Source: Sistotremastrum niveocremeum HHB9708 (taxonomy: Eukaryota > Basidiomycota > Agaricomycetes > Sistotremastrales > Sistotremastraceae). From it: DNA of 64,000 nt. Positions within the stretch are counted from its first letter, which is position 1. The number at the start of each line of letters is the position of its first letter. This document shows positions 57,703-64,000 of this stretch, piece after piece. The notes below the pieces were generated by a model. The model saw nothing but the letters and a program-made list of their open reading frames with translations. It did not search any database and was not told the origin of the DNA. Location of the stretch: assembly GCA_001630475.1 (NCBI GenBank), contig KV419404.1:416225-480224 (forward strand), given 5' to 3'. The position numbers and the translations under genes were made by a program.

Positions 57703-60700
57703 TTAAAGACCGATGTATTCAAGATACTTCTCAATCAATGGTCGCTCGATCGATCCAAAACGTAATTCAGGTGCTACCGTCAAAGATTTAGAAACATCCA
57801 GCGCAGGGGCGGAAATTTCGTCTTCGAAAAAGTTGAGCAGGCGGGCAGCAGGGACCTTGTCCGTCTCTAAATTTGAACCTTGAGAGCGTGTTCTGACTTC
57901 TTCTAGCCAGTCCTTCATAGATACAGGACGTATCTTATCATCCATACGAGCTGCGAGAGCTTCCGAAATGTCGCGCCAGGGTGTAACGTCAGGATTATCG
58001 ACATGGTAATACTCCAAGGCTTGCGCTGAATCATGGAAGCTCAGAGAGAGTATTGCACGTGCCGTCACATCAGCTGGAATCCATCGCGGATCCTGTGTAC
58101 GAGGTTTTCAGAGATCCACAAATTGCGGATCCAGTAACGAACACTTACAGGAAGGTCATCAGGCAACATTTTAATTTCCGCACTAGACTTGAGAAGTATA
58201 GGAATATGCTCGAGGGGGTTCCATGCACCAGTGCCAACGGTTCCGCCTCTTGAGCCTTCATCAGTAGTCTTCTATATGGTATATCTCGTAACTTACGAGA
58301 TTTGACCAATTCGGATTACTGTTCCATTGAGTCCGGCTGCCTCCACTGCGTTCGCAACGATACGCTCTGCCACGAATTTGGAAAAGCCATATCCTGTCTT
58401 CGGGAGTGATAGGTCCGCAAGTGGCACTTCAGGGACTTTCTCTGCCTCGCAATACCGTGATACGGCGGCAACGCTCGAGAGAAAGGTCAGCCGTGGGCAG
58501 ATATCTCGCGGCGACGAGAGTGCAAGGTCGATGAGATGGCGGACGCCCGCCACATGAACTTTCTCAAAGCTCTGTAAAACCATGTTGAAGTTCAATTGCC
58601 ATGCAGAATGGATTATATGTGTAATATTGGCCCGAAGCTGCAATCGACAGATTAGCTGACAGAGAATGACTCAAATCATGAACCCACCTCATCATAGACA
58701 GTGCTAGATAATCCTAAGTGTCGATCTGATAGGTCTACGTCAACAAACTTGACACGGTTCCCATTTTCTTCTAACAATCTCGAGTCCAAGCCCCTTTCCT
58801 TGAATGAGTCATCCTGCCTCTGAACAGAAGGTTTGTAGGATGGGCGATTCAGGCAATACACCATCTGAACTAGAGGGTGCTTAAGCAACTGAGCGAGCAG
58901 GAAGGAGCCGACGCTCCCCGTAGTTCCGGTAACAGCGACGAAGAGGCCATCTGGCAATGCAGGTGCTGGCGCGCTCACACGCCTGACGAAGTGATCGGAG
59001 TATCTGATGATAGTATCGTTGATCTTCTCACGTTCACCGTTTTGATCCTTATGTGAGGACAGGGTTAGGCTCGTGACAAGATATTTCGTCAAAGATTCGA
59101 TGCTGGGAAAGGCATAGATGATATTCCGGGGAATATCAAGGGTAGGCGAGGGCGAATGATATATGAATGGAAGAAGTGCCGCGCGTGCTTGAGCTGCGAG
59201 TAAAGAGTCCATGCCTGACTCCGTTCAGGCTTCGGTACTCTCATAAGGGACAGATGAGCGTACCTTGCTCGAAGAAGTCGTCTGATTTCGCAATGCTCCG
59301 ACCTAGAACTTCCTCTAGAACGCAATGCAAGAATTCTTGGATGCTTTCAAGATTGTAGGAAGCAGGTAACGTCCATCGGGGAGGCCGGTCGTCCTCCAGT
59401 GTTCTGTAGGCCCTCTCGATATCCTCCTGATACAATGCAAGTGTCTCGGCTGCTCGCACGGTTCCCTTGTCTGTTTTAACGAACGGACGACTGGGATTGG
59501 CAACGACGACAAGCTCTCGCACAACACGAGAATGCTTTGGTATTTCTTTATTGAGTCCTTCGATCGACGGCCATATCTGTTCGAGATACGAGACGGGATC
59601 CGCCATACCTCTGCCAGGATTGAGTAAAATCCCATTTTGAATTTTCCCTTGTCCGAAGACGATCACATGTTCGATGTTTGGATCTGATAACAATATGTTC
59701 TCTGGCATCACGGAGTAAGATGATGCAGCGTATGCATGCATAAAGTGGAAGACAATACCAATTTGTTTATTGTTTGTTTTCTCCCCATTGCTTAGCAGTG
59801 TGATGTCGTCTATTCTTCCAACGTGGCGCCACCAGCCTAACTTCTGTGGGTGTTCGATCCAGACATCCCTCGTTTGAAATCCCGTAGGATTTGTGTGATT
59901 TAAAACCGCAGGCGCGTCATCGGCGGGCTGGAGCATCTACGTCAACGAGGCGAATTCCACTCATGTCAATGCAATAGCTTACCTCCATGACAAGTTCCTT
60001 GGCACCGCTTTCAAATCCGACGCTTATCATGCTGATCTTGTATCCATCCTTCCACGACAGATATCGCCATTCGCCATTCGCTGGTATCTGATCTGGGATA
60101 ATCAACTTGCTCGCAATGTTTAGCTCCGTCCTAAGAAGAGACTTCTTTTAATCGTTCGGAATAATAAATGCAAACCCTCACGATCCATATCCCATCGTCA
60201 CTCGAACGCCATTTGCGGTTAAGGTATCTCCCGCTAGGGGATGAAGGCCGGCACCTCCGTAGAAGACGACTTTGGTTTTGCTTGCGAGAAATTTCATTGC
60301 ACCTTGACCGGCCTGCGCAACTTCCTCTAAAATCGACGGAATAGCGATTACGATCACTTCAGAGAAAGGCTTTAGGTACCGAAGGAAGCTTTCTCCTGTC
60401 AAAGGTTGTGACGAGCGAACCAATAAAATAGGACATCCTAGGACCGGTGGTCCGACGACATCAAATAGCGCACCTAAAGTCTAGAGGACGTCTCAACCAG
60501 AAGCACGGGAGGTACGAGAGGCACCTACGTGATAGATCGGTCCAAGGGCGTACAGTAAACGCCCTTCGAAGCCTGGAGCGTCTTGCTTATACCTTCGAAC
60601 GGCCTGAGAGAAGAAACGATGAGTCTGTAGCACCGACGTGAGCAATGTAACGTTTCCACGAGACCTAAATGGATCGCATACCCAGGGTATGATCTTTGGA

Positions 60701-61363
60701 TGTCCTGTGGAACCGGATGTGTGAAGAAATAAAGCTGGTATATTGAGCTCCTCGTTTAGTTCATGCGGGTTCAGAGCACGCTGGGCGGGCAGTTCGTTGG
60801 CATTCAAAGTGGAGATGTCACGGAATTCGATGATAGGGACGGTGAATGTACATCCCTCGAGTAAGACTCGAGAGCTTTGATCTATAAGTATGCATTCTGA
60901 TTTGGATGTCTCGACAAGAGCGTCGATGGCTGAGTGGCTGTTCTTCAGAGATATCATCATCACCTAATGATTGCATGTCAGGCGTTCTGTGTTGTGGCCA
61001 CCTTCTCGATGACGCACCGTCAAGCCATTGAATGACGCGGCCAGCAAATGTACTAGATAGGTATATCCGTGGTTTGCAAAAATAGTGATTGCGCGTGTCG
61101 GGGTTCCCGGAGCTCTGGGCTTGATATCTTTCGAGAGCTCCTGGGAAAGAGAATAAGCATGCTGCAACATTGCCCTCCAAGAGATATCTTCGGTGAGAAC
61201 ATCCTCAACGTCGGCATTGATGAGGGTAGCGAAAGTACGATCAAGGTTCAGTGTCCCCGCACCAATGAAGAATTCGGGCAGGGTAAGATCCACGTCGAGG
61301 GGCAAAGTTTGAAAGGACACTATAACCAAGGAAAGTTAGAGCTTGAGGAGGAAGACTCGACAT
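57703..61363 (-). CDS. NRPS-like enzyme, A-T-R (adenylation, carrier, thioester reductase)
   Basis: Predicted carboxylic acid reductase-like enzyme: activates an acid with ATP, loads it on a phosphopantetheine arm and releases it by NAD(P)H reduction. Substrate unknown. The likely start at 61363 uses a short first exon (MS) joined to MSFQTLPLDVDLTLPEFF; this intron would be only 37 bp. Adenylation motifs: LFLHTSGSTGHPKIIPW (A3), LLYALGPIYHVG, LSNGEKTNNKQIENIL after GRIDD (A7/A8) and PFVKTDKGTVRAAETL (A10). The carrier site is DDFFEQG-MDSLLAAQARAA with Ser in GMDSL. The reductase starts VAVTGTTGSVGSFLLAQLLK (nucleotide loop) and has GYGFSKFVAERI (YxxxK). About eight introns. Lys2 is unlikely: the N-terminus is short and the A-domain motifs follow the NRPS-like pattern. 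No tailoring gene adjoins it here. Confidence 0.87.
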
Positions 61364-64000
61364 GCCTGCAGAGTTGCGCCTAGGAACTATATACTGCCGG
61401 AGTAGCATACCGAACACGCGCTGTTAAAACAGTTTTTGCTGGACTTGACGAAGAGAGTCACGGCCATTCCCAAGGTCCGACGCGCTGGGTGCTTCGCGCT
61501 CGCAATGGCCACAGATATGCTCCAAGTCAGGGGCAATGACTCAACAGTCCAACCTCGAAACTGAATGCAAAATTCGAAGTGGGCAAGAAGTGGGGTAACT
61601 GGGGTTACTGCCATGGAATTCTCGGGTTTCCAGATGAGAGGTCTCGAGTGACGAAATTATTAATAGACACAACCACAGAAGCCAACGCGTCTAGAAACCC
61701 ATTAGTAACATTTCTCGAGGCAAAGGTCGATGCTGAACAGTACCTGGAGAAAGAGGGCCGGCGCCAACAGCATCTGCAGCCGCTGCAGCCGGGGCTTCTA
61801 TTTCCCACGCCTCTACGGCATATGTGCCGACACCGTTCTCAAGGTCTGTTTACCTCTCCGCTTAGTCTTCGGGGTGAACTCGTTTCTATGTCATGAAATC
61901 GATATGAACTTAGATACCACAGGATCAAGGTGCGCGGTCTCGAGCTTCTCTCTTTTCTAATCCACGCGAAGAATTTTGGCAGAATGGTCTCTCCAATAAA
62001 AAGCTCCTGTTTCTCATCAAAACTAGAGTCGCTGCAGAGTCGACACATGGGTACTCGAATACAGATACGCTGTGGTGATGTTGATTTCACTTTCAATTGT
62101 ATACATATGCCCTATGCTGATGAAAAGTGTTTCAGCGTCTTCATCAAAATTTCATGGACATGTTGCGGCTCGGGCGACGCTGGGAACATGTTTGCCGTTC
62201 ATGATCGATGATCACCTGCCTCGCTGGTGGCGATCTCAGATTCAAGTTGTTGTTTGATTCCCGAAATGAAGTGGCGAGACTCATGTTGTCCAGGATTTCA
62301 GCCTCGTTGGTTTGGGGTCTTTCCCAGCGGCTGGATCATGCAGTGAATGGTGGAAGACTCATTCGGCGAGGGTTCGCAACTACTAATTCACAGCGCTCAG
62401 GCACTCCAGGAATAACTATGTCGCGAATCATTGCGACAACCTATCTGGTACATTGATAAAGAAAGAAATAGCCTACCACGAACGGTGTATACTATTCACA
62501 AGATGTATGTGAGTCTGATCACAATCCAACTCTTTCTCTGGCTCTCTCGAGCTCCGCGAAGCCAATGCTCATGGGAACGATAAGACACCCCCTATCGGTG
62601 CGATGCTGTGTTGTATTCCATAGCCTCGTGTGCAAGCTTCTGGAGGCGGTCCTTCCCTGATCGGCCATGCTATCCACTTGCCAATCTCTCCAAACAGATC
62701 AGCGATCGAAATCAGTACTGACTGTAGTTAGCGTTTCTAATGACGTTTCATAGTTTCACTCTTCCACCTGTCTCTTCCACCTTATAGAGTCTTCTGGCGG
62801 ATTGGCACAATGTCGCTCTCAAAATATCCCAGTTTCAATATTTAAACCACAGGAAGTATTATCAATGAAGATAGAGCACGATAACATTGGACAACGCAGT
62901 GCAATAGCTCAACTCAAGAAAATTCTCGCGAGATAGATCTTCCCGAATTTACAGGGTGTGTTTCGTACCTCTATAGGAGGCGTATACTACGCAAATGACT
63001 GGAGAGAAGAGTCGTTTCGCCACTCGCCGCCGGGTCCAGGAAATTTCCGCCCTGGTATGACGACTCGCTAGAGGTTTAGAGGTGTCGATTAATTGAAAGG
63101 GTGCGTAAATACCCTAAACCTTGGTTTGTGTCCGGATCCTCCCTTGTTACGTCTAAGGCTCGAGAAGAACCCAGATAATAGCCGAAAATCATAATATAAA
63201 AGGCCTATACCGTCCGCAGGCTGTATGAATAAATCGTGTGGTAGAAATGGCATCCCAGCCTAGTGAACCTCTCCTGGCGTCGGTCCAGAACCCATTTGAC
63301 TTCCACACCCAACTGCGAGTTCTCCGAGGAATAGAGGAGCACTGCCGGCAAGGCTTGGATATATAGTCCCTGGATGGAAATGCTTAGTTCTTTTAGCACG
63401 TCTGATGTTCTTCGGAAGTTTTTCCTTCCTATCAAACCTCCCGCAATGGCTTTGCTTAGTTATATTGACCTTTCCGGGATGAACCCTGATCCCCGTGAGC
63501 AGTAGATTTTTGTCTCGTCCAAGAATTATATGTTTAATACGTAAACAATCTGATGTCCCTTTCTTCAAGAGTTCGTTCGTCAATTTTTGGCAGCTCGTTC
63601 CAGGAAATACTCTCAAATGTTGCGATCTCCGCCAATTCGGGGTGTTTGCAAAACTACGCCGTGCTCTGTGGGCTAGACGCAACTCACGAAAGTCATCAAT
63701 CATGTGGGGGCGGCCAATGATCCAACTACGTGCTCCCGGAAAGCGGTTGTTTCTATTTCAGTGCTATAGTCCCGGTTGCCTGTATCGATGAAAAGTTTGG
63801 CAAGCACCACGGATCCCGAGTTAGCGTAAATGCCACTCGCCACTCGGCGTCTCTCGGAGACCTCGGCCTCTACCGGAACTAACGCTCTACCGCGGGTACC
63901 GTCGACCCAGTCAACAATCCCGTGAATTCCAATCAACCCCCATGGCAGAACAATCGGAAAAAAACCAGAAATCCCAGAAATACAGCAAAATAGCAATCAC
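61364..64000. other. 2.6-kb terminal region without a recognised gene
   Basis: Upstream of the NRPS-like gene and running to the window edge. Open frames of 60-147 codons exist on both strands (for example minus 63260-63703 and minus 63700-63996), but none resembles a known family and they overlap each other. A TATAAAAG-like box at about 63198-63205 (plus) precedes an ATG at 63249 whose frame (MASQPSEPLLASVQNPFDF) stops after about 40 codons. A gene continuing past the edge, a decayed element or plain spacer are all possible. Confidence 0.35.

Noticed and set aside
57703-61363. Alpha-aminoadipate reductase Lys2
   Set aside because: Overall A-T-R layout is shared, but the N-terminus is too short for Lys2 and the adenylation motifs follow the NRPS-like pattern (LSNGEKTN, TDKGTVRAAE).
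63260-63996. Two overlapping minus-strand frames (147 and 98 codons) as genes
   Set aside because: They overlap, show no recognisable motif and could arise by chance at this base composition.

Overview
The window looks like nuclear DNA of a mushroom-forming basidiomycete (Agaricomycete). Genes are dense and mostly intact. They are cut by many introns of about 50-60 bp. The protein families include several that are typical of that group: a DUF6533 membrane protein, an M50B-like membrane peptidase, tandem vacuolar carboxypeptidase S genes, an NRPS-like A-T-R enzyme and a Zn2Cys6 regulator. The exact species cannot be told from the sequence. All calls come from reading translated exons and splice signals by eye; no database search was run.

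Layout. 1-13 kb: the 3' part of AP-1 gamma-adaptin (+), DNA ligase IV (-), a Gin4/Hsl1-type kinase with a KA1 tail (+), then TMA16, the RNA polymerase III subunit RPC4/RPC53 and TAF10 (all -). 13.1-14.5 kb has no gene I can defend. 14.5-23.4 kb: a Zn2Cys6 transcription factor and the glycogen debranching enzyme (both +). 23.4-24.5 kb: an intergenic stretch holding a 0.6-kb non-autonomous DNA transposon with about 37-bp terminal inverted repeats, which ends about 150 bp before the start codon of PAT1. 24.5-32.5 kb: PAT1 (+), a type II membrane glycosyltransferase (-), an HPT1-type purine phosphoribosyltransferase (+) and a mitoferrin (+). 32.8-38.2 kb: two tandem carboxypeptidase S paralogues (-). 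38.5-46.4 kb: histone H2A (-), M50B-like peptidase (+), FIS1 (-), DUF6533 protein (-) and ribosomal protein L11/uL5 (+). 46.7-57.3 kb: Rxt3 (-), a low-complexity protein with FGxF-type trafficking motifs (-), MAK11 (+) and GPATCH1 (-). 57.7-61.4 kb: NRPS-like A-T-R enzyme (-). The last 2.6 kb shows no recognisable gene.

Most genes are housekeeping functions that do not form one pathway: vesicle coats, end joining, RNA polymerase II and III, mRNA decay, ribosome assembly, chromatin, mitochondrial iron and mitochondrial fission. No operon-like or obvious metabolic cluster was seen; the NRPS-like gene has no tailoring genes beside it within the window.

The most notable points are the TIR element beside PAT1, a 7-nt microexon that encodes part of the glycine loop of the HPT1-type enzyme, one strongly supported GC-AG intron (mitoferrin) and one likely one (RPL11), a head-to-head gene pair with only about 78 bp between start codons, and an uncharacterised protein whose FGxF motifs could bind the AP-1 gamma ear encoded at the other end of the window.
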